Shown piece after piece: positions 45,947 through 53,847 of a stretch of DNA of 58,012 bases. The translations under genes were made by a program, and so were the position numbers. How positions within the stretch are numbered: the first letter of the stretch is position 1; the number at the start of each line of letters is the position of its first letter. Below the pieces are notes generated by a model. It did not search any database and was not told where the DNA came from. It was given only the letters and a program-made list of their open reading frames with translations. Location: the NCBI RefSeq assembly GCF_018402175.1, contig NZ_JAGYJK010000015.1, positions 1 to 58,012 on the forward strand, read 5' to 3'. Source of the stretch: Yoonia sp. Its GTDB lineage: Bacteria > Pseudomonadota > Alphaproteobacteria > Rhodobacterales > Rhodobacteraceae.

Positions 45947-46581
45947 CCCTGTGCGGCCATGCCTGAGGCGATGGCGATGAAAAAGCACGCCGAGGCGATG
46001 ACCACGCACCCGTGCCAGATCGCTGTCGCATAGCGCAGGCGCTGCGCGGCGTAGAACGGCACCCCCGCGGTATAGATCAACCCGCCCAGGGCGATCAGGA
46101 TCATCGTTGACACTGGCACGACCGGCCAGAGCGACCAGACCAGCGCAAGGCTCAGCCAGCCCATGACCAGATATAGGGCTGGCCCGAACCGCCCCGGCAC
46201 GCGCCAGAAAAACAGTTTCAGCAGCACGCCGATCAGCGCCAGCGCCCAGACCACTGCCAGCACCAGATAGGCAAAACCGCTGCCGATCATCACGACCAAG
46301 GGCGTATAGGTCCCCGCGATCTTGAGATAGATCGCGGCGTGATCGACGCGGCGCAACAGGGGCCGGATGCCGTGCCAAGGCGTCAGGTGATAGGCGGCCG
46401 AGGCGACAAAGGTCGCAATCAGCGTCGCAGCGTAAATCGCAATGGCGGCGATTTGGGTTGCGTCGGCCCTGCCTGCCGCCCAGACCAGCAGCGCGACCGC
46501 ACCTGCCACAGCACCGATCACGCCGATGGCGTGGACCGTGCCATCGGCGATGCGTTCGGATCTGGCGGGGGTGGGGTACAT
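45943..46581 (-). CDS. Hemolysin III family membrane protein
   Basis: A 212-residue protein of the HlyIII/PAQR family with about seven hydrophobic segments. The family's conserved polar residues are visible: HAIGVIGAV near 17, FVASAAYHL (about 58-66), RRVDHAAIYLKIAGTYTPLV (about 76-95) and AIWHGCVVIASACFF near the end. Bacterial members are integral membrane proteins of uncertain function, annotated as hemolysin III or YqfA. Confidence 0.9.
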   Translation of the reverse strand: MYPTPARSERIADGTVHAIGVIGAVAGAVALLVWAAGRADATQIAAIAIYAATLIATFVASAAYHLTPWHGIRPLLRRVDHAAIYLKIAGTYTPLVVMIGSGFAYLVLAVVWALALIGVLLKLFFWRVPGRFGPALYLVMGWLSLALVWSLWPVVPVSTMILIALGGLIYTAGVPFYAAQRLRYATAIWHGCVVIASACFFIAIASGMAAQG

Positions 46582-46744
46582 GGGGCAATTTCCTGATTGG
46601 CTTTAGAACTGGACGAGTCTTTGCCTGGGTCAAATGTTCCGTTGGGTCATGCGCGGCGCCTTGCTTGGGGCGCTGAGGCTCGGGGTGACTTGATGAAATG
46701 GCTTTGCCCGCTAACTATTCAAAACCTGCCTGATCGGAGATATC

Positions 46745-47281
46745 ATGCGCCTGTCACATCTTGCTTTCGCCTTTGCCATCCTGCCTGCTGTTGCGTTTTC
46801 CGCGGGCAGTGATGATCCTGAACCACCCAAGCCAACGGAAACAACGACTGTCTGTGGTGACGGGCTTGTCTGGGACCTTGCCACGAAAAGCTGCCTGTCC
46901 CCCGCAGACAGCACCAATGACGACAACGCGCGGCTGAACGACGTGCGGGAACTGGCCTATGCCGGGTATTACCAAGCTGCGTTGGATGTGCTGGACACGT
47001 TGGATAACCCGGCCGCGCCTCTTGCGCTGACCTATTACGGTTTTGCCCATCGCAAGGCCGGAGAAATTGATCTGGGCATGGCCTATTACGATGCAGCACT
47101 TGCGGCGGACCCGGACAACCTGCTCGCGCGGTCCTACATGGGGCAGGGTTTCGTGGCCTCTGGCGATATGGTGCAGGCGCAGGTGCAACTGACAGAAATC
47201 CGGATGCGCGGCGGGCGGGACACATGGCCGGAACTGGCGCTGGCGCAGGCGATCACAACAGGGGTTGGCACAACATACTGA
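46745..47281 (+). CDS. Secreted TPR protein with a CxxGxxW-C motif
   Basis: A 178-residue protein with a signal peptide (MRLSHLAFAFAILPAVAFSAG). After a short Pro/Thr linker comes CGDGLVWDLATKSC (about 38-51), then two or three TPR units (about 65-160: ELAYAGYYQAALDVLDTL, APLALTYYGFAHRKAGEIDLGMAYYDAAL, NLLARSYMGQGFVASGDMVQAQ). It is probably periplasmic and binds protein partners. The cysteine motif is echoed by the small secreted protein at 47703. Confidence 0.82.
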   Translation: MRLSHLAFAFAILPAVAFSAGSDDPEPPKPTETTTVCGDGLVWDLATKSCLSPADSTNDDNARLNDVRELAYAGYYQAALDVLDTLDNPAAPLALTYYGFAHRKAGEIDLGMAYYDAALAADPDNLLARSYMGQGFVASGDMVQAQVQLTEIRMRGGRDTWPELALAQAITTGVGTTY

Positions 47282-47345
47282 TTTGATCCAGCGCAAGGAC
47301 CGCGTTTTCCCAACCTGTCATCCTGACCCCATAAGATGGAGGACC

Positions 47346-47612
47346 ATGATGCAAACATTGGGTGACATGCGTGAACATTTCCTGCGGGTGGTGAAAATGT
47401 CGGGGGCCTGCGGGGTCAACCTGTCGGCCGCGCTGGACGAAGGCCAGATCGACGCGCCGGAATACGCCGATATGGTCACGCGCTGCCGTGGCTGCGCGCA
47501 GGTCGGCAAATGCGACAAGCTGCTGGCCACGATGCCTGTCCTGCCACAAGCCCCCGCCTATTGCGAAAACCGCGATGAATTCGCCCAATTGCGCAGCGTG
47601 CAGACGGTCTGA
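47346..47612 (+). CDS. DUF6455 family cysteine-containing small protein
   Basis: An 88-residue cytoplasmic protein. I chose the ATG at 47346 (MMQTLGDMREHFLRVVKMSGACG). It has a cysteine cluster: C in SGACGVNL, CRGCAQVGKC (about 47-56) and a C in YCENRDEF near the end. The pattern suggests a small metal or iron-sulfur site. DUF6455 members are frequent in Rhodobacterales; their function is unknown. It sits between two secreted-protein genes but lacks a signal peptide itself. Confidence 0.8.
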   Translation: MMQTLGDMREHFLRVVKMSGACGVNLSAALDEGQIDAPEYADMVTRCRGCAQVGKCDKLLATMPVLPQAPAYCENRDEFAQLRSVQTV

Positions 47613-47702
47613 GGTATCTGCCAAGGGTGCGACGTTGTGAAAGCTTTGTGATTCGCACAAAGCGTCCTAAGCTTGACCCATCGTCAATCAAGGGAGACTG
47701 AC

Positions 47703-47927
47703 ATGCGCGCTATCCTCTTTGCCTTGGCCATGCTGCCCGTTGCGGTGCATGCGCAGGAAACGACCCTGCCGACCCCGACAGAACCCGTGGCCCAAAGCTG
47801 CCCCGCGGGCATGACCTTCAACGCCGCCACGCAAAGCTGCGGCATCACACCCGTGGCGACCCCCATGCCAGCCGCCAGCGACGGGTCTGGCTGCAGCTAC
47901 TCTGCTGCAAGGGAAGTGACGTCGTAA
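47703..47927 (+). CDS. Small secreted protein with a CxxGxxF-C motif
   Basis: A 74-residue protein with a signal peptide (MRAILFALAMLPVAVHAQE) and a short Pro/Thr-rich mature part containing CPAGMTFNAATQSC (about 33-46) and one more Cys near the C-terminus. The motif parallels that of the TPR protein at 46745. I chose the ATG at 47703, preceded by GGGAGACTGAC. A terminator follows at 47955. Function is unknown. Confidence 0.72.
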   Translation: MRAILFALAMLPVAVHAQETTLPTPTEPVAQSCPAGMTFNAATQSCGITPVATPMPAASDGSGCSYSAAREVTS

Positions 47928-47954
47928 GCCAAGCCAGCCGGAAGGGAACCAGAG

Positions 47955-47982
47955 AACGCATCGCGAGAGCGGTGCGTTTTTT
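47955..47982 (+). terminator. Rho-independent terminator
   Basis: AACGCATCGC (47955-47964) pairs with GCGGTGCGTT (47969-47978) with one wobble, a GAGA loop and a run of six T. It begins 28 nt after the small secreted protein gene. Confidence 0.88.
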
Positions 47983-48039
47983 GTTGGGGTGCCGGGACAC
48001 GGGACATAGGGCAGCGTCCGGACCTCGGGGTGGGTGCGA

Positions 48040-48092
48040 AGCGCCCTCCCCATGGGGGAGGTCTGGGCGCTGCCCGGCGATGCCGGGCGGGG
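48040..48092. repeat. Intergenic palindrome cluster
   Basis: Within the gap between the terminator and rimO, a near-palindrome CCCTCCCCATGGGGGAGG (from about 48045) is followed by GCCCGGC-GAT-GCCGGGC (about 48072-48088), a perfect 7-bp hairpin. The layout resembles intergenic palindromic elements I recall from Rhodobacterales, but no second copy is seen in this window. Confidence 0.5.
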
Positions 48093-48155
48093 CAAGTCTA
48101 CTGGCGACCTGCCCGAAATACCGAGCCTTCGGGGATGTTGAAACGGGACAGAAAA

Positions 48156-49547
48156 CTACCCGCTTAACCCACCCCACAAATCATACTCCCCCGCCTCATC
48201 CACCACAACCTGCACGATATCTCCCACGGACAGCGCGTCTGTTCCTTCGTCGATGAACAGGTTGCCGTCGATCTCGGGTGCGTCGGCCCATGTGCGGCAG
48301 GTCGCGATGCCGTCGGCGTCGATGTCGTCCACGATCACCTCCAGCCGCTTGCCGACCTTGGCGGCCAGTTTGGCGGCGGAAATGGCCTGCGCCTTTGCCA
48401 TGAAACGGTCCCAGCGGTCCTGTTTGACTTCGGGTGCCACATGGTCGGGCAGGGCGTTTGACCGCGCGCCCGCGACGTTTTCATACTGAAAACAGCCCAC
48501 ACGGTCGAGCTGGGCTGCGTCCAGCCAGTCGAGCAGGTGCTGGAATTCCGCCTCTGTCTCGCCCGGATAGCCGACGATAAAGGTGCTGCGCAGGGTGATA
48601 TCGGGGCAGATGGCGCGCCATGCAGCGATTTCATCCAGCGTTTTCGCCCCCGCCGCAGGCCGCGCCATGCGCCGCAGCACATCGGGATGGCTGTGCTGGA
48701 ACGGGATGTCGAGGTAGGGCAGCACGCCGTTGGCCGGGTCCGCCATCAGCGGGATCAGGTCGCGCACATGCGGGTAAGGATAGACATAGTGCAGCCGCAC
48801 CCAAGCTCCCAACTGCCCCAGCTCGCGTGTCAGGTCGGTGATATGGCTGCGCACCTCTCCGTCTTTCCACGGGTTCAGGTCGTATTTGCGGTCAAGGCCG
48901 TAGGCTGAGGTGTCCTGCGAAATGACCAAGAGTTCGCGCACGCCTGCCTGCACCAGCTTTTCCGCCTCGCGCAGGACGGCATGGGCGGGACGGCTGGTCA
49001 ACAGCCCGCGCATGTCTGGGATGATGCAGAATTTGCACTTGTGATTGCAGCCCTCGGAAATTTTTAGATAGCTGTAATGGCGCGGCGTCAGGCTGACGCC
49101 TGTTGCAGGCAACAGGTCGATGAACGGATCGGGGTTGGGCGGCACCGCCAGATGCACGGCATCCAGCACCTGTTCATATTGATGCGGGCCGGTGACGGCC
49201 AGAATGCGCGGATGATGTTCGCGGATGTAATCGGGTTCGGCCCCCAGACAGCCGGTGACGATGACCTTGCCGTTTTCGCGCAGGGCTTCACCGATGGCAT
49301 CAAGGCTTTCGGCCTTGGCGCTGTCCAGAAAACCGCAGGTGTTGACGATGACCGCCTCGGCGCCCGCATAATCGGCGCTGATTGCATAGCCTTCGGCGCG
49401 CAGGCGGGTCAGGATGCGTTCGCTGTCGACCAGCGCCTTGGGGCAGCCAAGGCTGACCATGCCAATCGTGGGCTGGCCGTCGCGGCGGGTGTCGGTCACC
49501 TGCGCGCGGGCAAGATCGGGGCGGAGTGAGGGCGGATTCTGTGTCAT
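48156..49547 (-). CDS. rimO: Ribosomal protein S12 methylthiotransferase RimO
   Basis: A 463-residue radical-SAM methylthiotransferase modifying an aspartate of S12. The N-terminal UPF0004 domain (about 28-140) has [12 protein letters not shown] and [10 protein letters not shown] cysteines. The radical SAM motif is [11 protein letters not shown] (Cx3Cx2C, about 167-177), and a C-terminal TRAM domain covers about 390-460. Length is typical. Confidence 0.96.
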   Translation of the reverse strand: MTQNPPSLRPDLARAQVTDTRRDGQPTIGMVSLGCPKALVDSERILTRLRAEGYAISADYAGAEAVIVNTCGFLDSAKAESLDAIGEALRENGKVIVTGCLGAEPDYIREHHPRILAVTGPHQYEQVLDAVHLAVPPNPDPFIDLLPATGVSLTPRHYSYLKISEGCNHKCKFCIIPDMRGLLTSRPAHAVLREAEKLVQAGVRELLVISQDTSAYGLDRKYDLNPWKDGEVRSHITDLTRELGQLGAWVRLHYVYPYPHVRDLIPLMADPANGVLPYLDIPFQHSHPDVLRRMARPAAGAKTLDEIAAWRAICPDITLRSTFIVGYPGETEAEFQHLLDWLDAAQLDRVGCFQYENVAGARSNALPDHVAPEVKQDRWDRFMAKAQAISAAKLAAKVGKRLEVIVDDIDADGIATCRTWADAPEIDGNLFIDEGTDALSVGDIVQVVVDEAGEYDLWGGLSG

Positions 49548-49577
49548 AGCCCCCTATAGACGGTCCAAAGGGCGCTG

Positions 49578-49603
49578 GTAAGGTGGGTCTTGACCCACCC
49601 TAC
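49578..49603. repeat. Second copy of the GGTGGGTC hairpin repeat, near rimO and gcrA
   Basis: GTAAGGTGGGTC (49578-49589) and GACCCACCCTAC (49592-49603) form a 12-bp hairpin with one mismatch around TT. The core equals the hairpin at 29437-29466. It lies in the 63-bp gap between gcrA and rimO. Confidence 0.72.
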
Positions 49604-49610
49604 GCGGATT

Positions 49611-50219
49611 TTAACGCCGACGGTCGCGCCGTGCCGACATCGGCTGGAACGCCACGCCGACATGCGCCTCGCAATAGGGCTTGCCTTGCTGGACGGGCAG
49701 GCCGCAAAACCAGAAATCTTCGGTCGCAGGATCGCCCACAGGCCATTTGCAGGTTTTCTCGGTCAGTTCCATCAAGGTCAGCCGCTTGGCGGTCTTTTCG
49801 ACCTCGTTCACCTTGGCCAGCGCCTCGGGGCTGATTTCATTGGCCGACGGTTGCGGTGGCAATGGCTGGCCTGCGGGAATGATCGCGCGGCGGGCGGCGG
49901 AAATCGGGATGCCGTTCTCGTCCAGATCCAGCTCTTCTGTGATCGCAACAGCCATGCTTGGCTTTGCCTTGGGCGCGGGCTTGCTGGCAGGCTTGGCGCT
50001 GGGGGCCTCGACGGTTTCAGACGGCTTTTCCTTGGGCGCGGGTTTCGCGGCGGGGGCCGCAGCTCCGGTGCCCGCACGATTGGACAGGCCCAGCCTGTGG
50101 ACCTTGCCGATCACGGCATTGCGGGTGACACCGCCCAATTCCTTGGCGATCTGGCTGGCCGACTGGCCATCGCCCCACATCTTTTTGAGCGTCTCAACGC
50201 GCTCGTCTGTCCAGGACAT
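49611..50219 (-). CDS. gcrA: GcrA cell-cycle regulator
   Basis: A 202-residue protein. The N-terminal helix-turn-helix (about 1-45, MSWTDERVETLKKMWGDGQSASQIAKELGGVTRNAVIGK) is the GcrA hallmark. A Pro/Ala/Lys-rich linker (about 52-95) leads to a C-terminal sigma-70-contacting domain with TCKWPVGDPATEDFWFCGLPVQQGKPYCEAH. It co-activates transcription at methylated GANTC sites in alphaproteobacteria. Whether ccrM is present cannot be seen here. Confidence 0.95.
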   Translation of the reverse strand: MSWTDERVETLKKMWGDGQSASQIAKELGGVTRNAVIGKVHRLGLSNRAGTGAAAPAAKPAPKEKPSETVEAPSAKPASKPAPKAKPSMAVAITEELDLDENGIPISAARRAIIPAGQPLPPQPSANEISPEALAKVNEVEKTAKRLTLMELTEKTCKWPVGDPATEDFWFCGLPVQQGKPYCEAHVGVAFQPMSARRDRRR

Positions 50220-50543
50220 ATGACTTCCTTCGGTTTCGCGGGCCAGATACCCCCTTGGGGTCGCGCCACGCCATGTCTAGCCTCCCATACTAGTCACTGC
50301 TACGGGTGATGTGAAGGCGCTCAAGCACCTTTTGCACAAGTTCCGGCGCGCTGTGGCCTCAGCCGGTGCTGCGACAGCGGCGATAGCCCACCGCATCTGT
50401 GATCAAAAACGTGGCGCGCTGACCAGCATGGCGAACACGCCCAAGCGCGACACCACATGATAGTCCCGTTACTTGCTGCCGGATCGGGCTGGCCACCCGC
50501 TCAAGAAAGAGTATGTCTGAGGCCAAGACAAAGGACCAATAGA
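50220..50543. other. Divergent intergenic region between gcrA and the ABC permease
   Basis: About 320 bp without a supportable gene. A small hairpin, ACCCC-CTT-GGGGT (about 50249-50261), lies in the gcrA leader. The rest should contain both promoters. No repeat family of this window is present. Confidence 0.45.
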
Positions 50544-51347
50544 ATGAAAAGCAAGACCGAGATGGGTGTGCGCCGCTTTGGCCGCGTGAACTGGCTGGGG
50601 GCATGGACCCTGATGATCCGCGAAATCCGGCGCTTTGTGAATGTCTGGTTGCAGACAGTGATGGCGCCGCTGATCAACGCGGGCCTGCTTTTGATGATCT
50701 TTACCATCGCTATCGGATCGCAGCGTGGTGATGTGATGGGGGTCGATTTCATGACCTTTCTTGCGCCGGGTATCCTGACGATGACAGTGATCCAGAATGC
50801 CTTTGCGAATTCGTCATCCAGTCTGGCCTCGGCCAAGGTGCAGGGCAACATCGTGGACACGTTGATGCCGCCCCTGTCCGCGGCAGAGCTGGTCGCGGGC
50901 TATATTGGCGGTGCGGTTGCGCGCGGCTTATTGGTGGGCGTCGTGATCGCAGCGGGGTCTTTCGTGTTTCTGGATGTGGGCTTGGTGCATGCCGGTTGGG
51001 CAGTGACCTTTATCCTGCTCGGCTCGGTCCTGATGGGCGGCTTGGGGATCATTGCGGGCATCTATGCCAACAAGTTCGACCAATTATCCGCGATCACCAA
51101 CTTTCTGGTGACCCCTCTCGCCTTTCTGTCGGGCACATTCTATTCCATCGACGCCTTGCCGCCATTCATGCAGACGTTAAGCCATGCCAACCCGTTCTTC
51201 TATATCATCGACGGGGTGCGTTTCGGCATGATCGGGGTCAGCGACAGCAGCCCCTGGACCGGCCTTTGGGTCGTGACTGGCAGTTGCATTGTCGTGCTCG
51301 CGATCTGTCACCGCTGGATGCGGTCTGGTTACCGGCTCAAAGCCTGA
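50544..51347 (+). CDS. ABC-2 type transporter permease
   Basis: A 267-residue membrane protein of the ABC-2 permease family (YadH-like), with six hydrophobic segments (among them VMAPLINAGLLLMIFTIAIG, LVGVVIAAGSFVFL, AVTFILLGSVLMGGLGIIAGIYA, FLVTPLAFLSGTFYSI and WVVTGSCIVVLAICH). The N-terminal amphipathic WTLMIREIRRF helix is typical. I chose the ATG at 50544 behind AAAGGACC. No ATPase gene is adjacent, so the partner must be encoded elsewhere. Substrate is unknown. Confidence 0.9.
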   Translation: MKSKTEMGVRRFGRVNWLGAWTLMIREIRRFVNVWLQTVMAPLINAGLLLMIFTIAIGSQRGDVMGVDFMTFLAPGILTMTVIQNAFANSSSSLASAKVQGNIVDTLMPPLSAAELVAGYIGGAVARGLLVGVVIAAGSFVFLDVGLVHAGWAVTFILLGSVLMGGLGIIAGIYANKFDQLSAITNFLVTPLAFLSGTFYSIDALPPFMQTLSHANPFFYIIDGVRFGMIGVSDSSPWTGLWVVTGSCIVVLAICHRWMRSGYRLKA

Positions 51348-51351
51348 CGCG

Positions 51352-51765
51352 CTAATAGATGTCGCGCACCGGAATGCCGCGCGCCGCCATGACCGCGACC
51401 AGCGTTGCAAGATCAGGCATGTCACGGCTGAGAATCCTTTCTTCGGTCCCGTCCTTGCAGATGATGATGGCGGCAGTTTCAGGATCGGTCTGCGTCGCGC
51501 GCAGATAGGCGATCTTGTCCAATGCGAGAGCGCGCGGTCGATGCCAGGCGGACAACACCAGATAGACGTCATCGACACGGATGCCCGTCACCGGACGCGG
51601 CACCAGCATCAGCGCAAAAGTCAGCATGCCCAAGGCCCAGACCAACCAAATGAGATCTGGCGCATCGGCAACGGACATCGCCGCCAGCAAAAGGACGACG
51701 CCCATGCCGCTGAGCCAGATCAAACCTTTACCGCGGGCGCGGCGATACTCGTAAACCTCGTTCAT
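51352..51765 (-). CDS. Hypothetical membrane protein with a PH-like C-terminal part
   Basis: A 137-residue protein with two adjacent membrane helices (about 14-30, LIWLSGMGVVLLLAAMS, and about 36-55) and a cytoplasmic beta-rich C-terminal half (VDDVYLVLSAWHRPRALALDKIAYLRATQ ... IIICKDGTEERIL) resembling bacterial PH-like modules. No family identified. It ends 4 bp from the convergent ABC permease stop. Confidence 0.7.
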   Translation of the reverse strand: MNEVYEYRRARGKGLIWLSGMGVVLLLAAMSVADAPDLIWLVWALGMLTFALMLVPRPVTGIRVDDVYLVLSAWHRPRALALDKIAYLRATQTDPETAAIIICKDGTEERILSRDMPDLATLVAVMAARGIPVRDIY

Positions 51766-51818
51766 TGAACACCGCGTAACATCGCATCATGGCTGCATTT
51801 TGTCTGTAGTCGTGCTGA

Positions 51819-52703
51819 TTAGGGCGAATTTTTACGTTTTCTTTCGCGCAGGGCCAGCAATGTTGCGCCGCTGAGGATAATGAAAGCACCCAGCACGCTG
51901 ATCCGGTCGGGGACCACGCCAAAGATCACGCCGTCATAAACTGCAGCAAAGACCAGCGTCAGATAGCTGAAGGGCGTCACAAAGCTTGCATCCGCCCGCG
52001 CCATCGCATTGACAAAACAGGTTTGCGCCGCGGCCATCAGCACACCGATCCCCGCAAGGGCCGCCCATTGCCCCGCTGTCGGCATCGTCCAGACCGGCAC
52101 AACGGCCAGTGTCGCGATGCAAAGCCCGACGGCATTGTTGACCAGCAGGATCTGGAACGGCGGTTCGCGGTTGGCTAGCTTTTTGATAAAGATCAGCTCG
52201 ATCCCCATCAGAACCGCTGCCCCCAGCGCCAGCAATCCCGCGATCTGAAACGTCTCTGGCCCTGGCCGCAACAGGACCAGCGCCCCGATCAACGCTGTCG
52301 CCGCCGCGACCCAGCGCCATGGCCCGACCTTTTCGCCCAAAAGCGGGATCGCCAGCAACATGCCAAAGACCGGATTCAGAAAGCTGATCGCGGTTGCGTC
52401 CGACAGCGGGATGAACGCCACCGCCGCGAACATCAACGTCACACCGCCCCAGCCAAAAGCGGTGCGCCCGATATGCAACCTCAGGTCTGGTTTGCGGATT
52501 TGCGGCCGCAGAACCGCGGCCATTGCGCCAAGCGCCAGAAAGGCGAACAGGAACCGTCCATGGCTGACCTGCAACGGATGGAACGGTGGGCCTAACACGC
52601 CTGTTCCCAGCAATTTTGCCAATATCATCGTGCCCGCGATGAATGCGGTCGCAGTCAGTATCAAGGCGATGGCAAGCGGAGGATTCGGCGCGCGCAGGGT
52701 CAT
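51819..52703 (-). CDS. EamA/DMT family transporter
   Basis: A 294-residue drug/metabolite transporter with ten hydrophobic helices in two EamA repeats (about 10-140 and 150-288). SDATAISFLNPVFGMLLAIPLLGEKVGPWRW and SFVTPFSYLTLVFAAVYDGVIFG are the conserved repeat halves. I chose the ATG at 52703 (MTLRAPNPPLAIALILTA); upstream codons lack family similarity. It is the last core-genome gene before the decayed integrative element. Confidence 0.9.
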   Translation of the reverse strand: MTLRAPNPPLAIALILTATAFIAGTMILAKLLGTGVLGPPFHPLQVSHGRFLFAFLALGAMAAVLRPQIRKPDLRLHIGRTAFGWGGVTLMFAAVAFIPLSDATAISFLNPVFGMLLAIPLLGEKVGPWRWVAAATALIGALVLLRPGPETFQIAGLLALGAAVLMGIELIFIKKLANREPPFQILLVNNAVGLCIATLAVVPVWTMPTAGQWAALAGIGVLMAAAQTCFVNAMARADASFVTPFSYLTLVFAAVYDGVIFGVVPDRISVLGAFIILSGATLLALRERKRKNSP

Positions 52704-52822
52704 GCGGGGATATGTGATCCGCCTAACATTAGATCGCGCACCTTCATGAAGTGTATATAAAGCATTTATTTTCATATATTTGATTAAAAATACCAGATTA
52801 GATTTCCGTACCTGTCCGCTTG

Positions 52823-52868
52823 CGTTCCCATAAAACCGCGCTATTTTAGGGGAACGTTTATGGGAACG
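52823..52868. promoter_or_regulatory. 12-bp inverted repeats upstream of the integrase
   Basis: CGTTCCCATAAA (52823-52834) and TTTATGGGAACG (52857-52868) are perfect inverted copies 22 bp apart. A further GGGAACG lies inside the spacer. They end 39 bp before the integrase start and are candidates for integrase arm-type sites, an att site or an operator. Confidence 0.5.
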
Positions 52869-52907
52869 ATTGCCGCCTTGTCGTGGTGTCATTGAAGGAC
52901 CGCCCCA

Positions 52908-53409
52908 ATGCCCAAGAAGCTGAGCAAAGCGCTGACACCACTGCAGGTAAAGAACGCCAAGCCGGGACGCCATGCTGATGGCGATGGCCTGCACCTGCTG
53001 GTCAAGCAAACTGGGGCGAGCTCTTGGGTATACAGGTTCATGCTAGATGGCAGAGCCCGGGATGTCGGCTTGTCGCGCTGCCCTGAGGCGATAGAGCTGC
53101 TGCGCAGGTCTGGCGGCGAGGAACTGACGCTAGCGCAGGCGCGCGACGTAGCTGCGATATATCGCATGAAGGTCAAGGCCGGGATTGACCCGCTCATGGA
53201 GCGCGATGAGGCCGCGGCGCAGGCCGCTGCAGCCAAGCAAGCACAGCAAGTAGCCAGTGTCACGTTCAGGGCCACCGCAGAGTCGTATATTGAGGCCAAT
53301 GAAGGTAGCTGGCGCAACGCCAAGCACCGCCAGCAATGGGCAAATACACTAGCAACCTACGTTTACCCTACGATCGGGGATATGGCTGTCTCAGACGTGG
53401 ACACGCCAC
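52908..53409 (+). pseudogene. P4-type tyrosine integrase, truncated: catalytic domain lost
   Basis: The N-terminal DUF4102 domain (about 1-90: LTPLQVKNAKPGRHADGDGLHLLVK, SWVYRF) and most of the SAM-like core-binding domain (about 120-165: TFRATAESYIEANEGSWRNAKHRQQWANTL) are intact. Around residue 166 (GDMAVSDVDT) family similarity stops. About 230 residues with the Arg/His/Tyr catalytic centre are missing. The frame then runs through foreign DNA to a stop at 53504. GAAGGACC precedes the ATG. It cannot be active. Confidence 0.85.
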
Positions 53410-53847
53410 ATGGCGGCGGTGCAGGGCGCGGGCTTGCCTGCGGTGCATCGGACCTTTCTGCGCGCGGATGGCACGGGCAAGGCGGGGCTGGATGGTGGCG
53501 ATAAGCTGATGTTGGGCGCAACCGCTGGCGGCGCTGTGCGGCTTATTGGCGGGCCTTCGCGGCTGGTGGTGGCGGAAGGCATTGAAAGCGGCTTGTCGCT
53601 GCTGTGCGGGCTGCTGGATGACCCTGTGACGCTCTGGGCTGCGCTTTCCACAAGTGGCCTGCGCGGGCTGCGACTGCCCCGGCAACCTTCGCGGCTGACA
53701 ATCGCTTGCGATGGCGATGCTGCGGGGCGTGAAGCTGCGCATGCACTGGCCGAACGGGCGCACGGCTTGGGCTGGCAAGTGGGCATTATCGACCCCGGCA
53801 ATGGGGCCGACTTTAACGATATTTTGACACGAAAGGCGGCGGCATGA
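53401..53847 (+). pseudogene. C-terminal Toprim fragment of a phage/plasmid-type primase
   Basis: From 53401 the frame encodes the end of a Toprim-domain primase: HMAAVQGAGLPAVHRTFLRADGTGKA, LMLGATAGGAVRL, VAEGIESGLSLLCG (catalytic Glu) and IACDGDAAGREAAHAL (catalytic Asp pair). The zinc-finger and N-terminal catalytic part of the gene is missing. The ATG at 53410 could still start a 145-codon product. Its stop overlaps the DUF3987 start by ATGA (53844-53847), the usual order in such elements. Confidence 0.8.

Noticed and set aside
53410..53504. C-terminal extension of the integrase frame past the deletion joint
   Set aside because: These codons are primase DNA read out of frame and do not represent an evolved domain.
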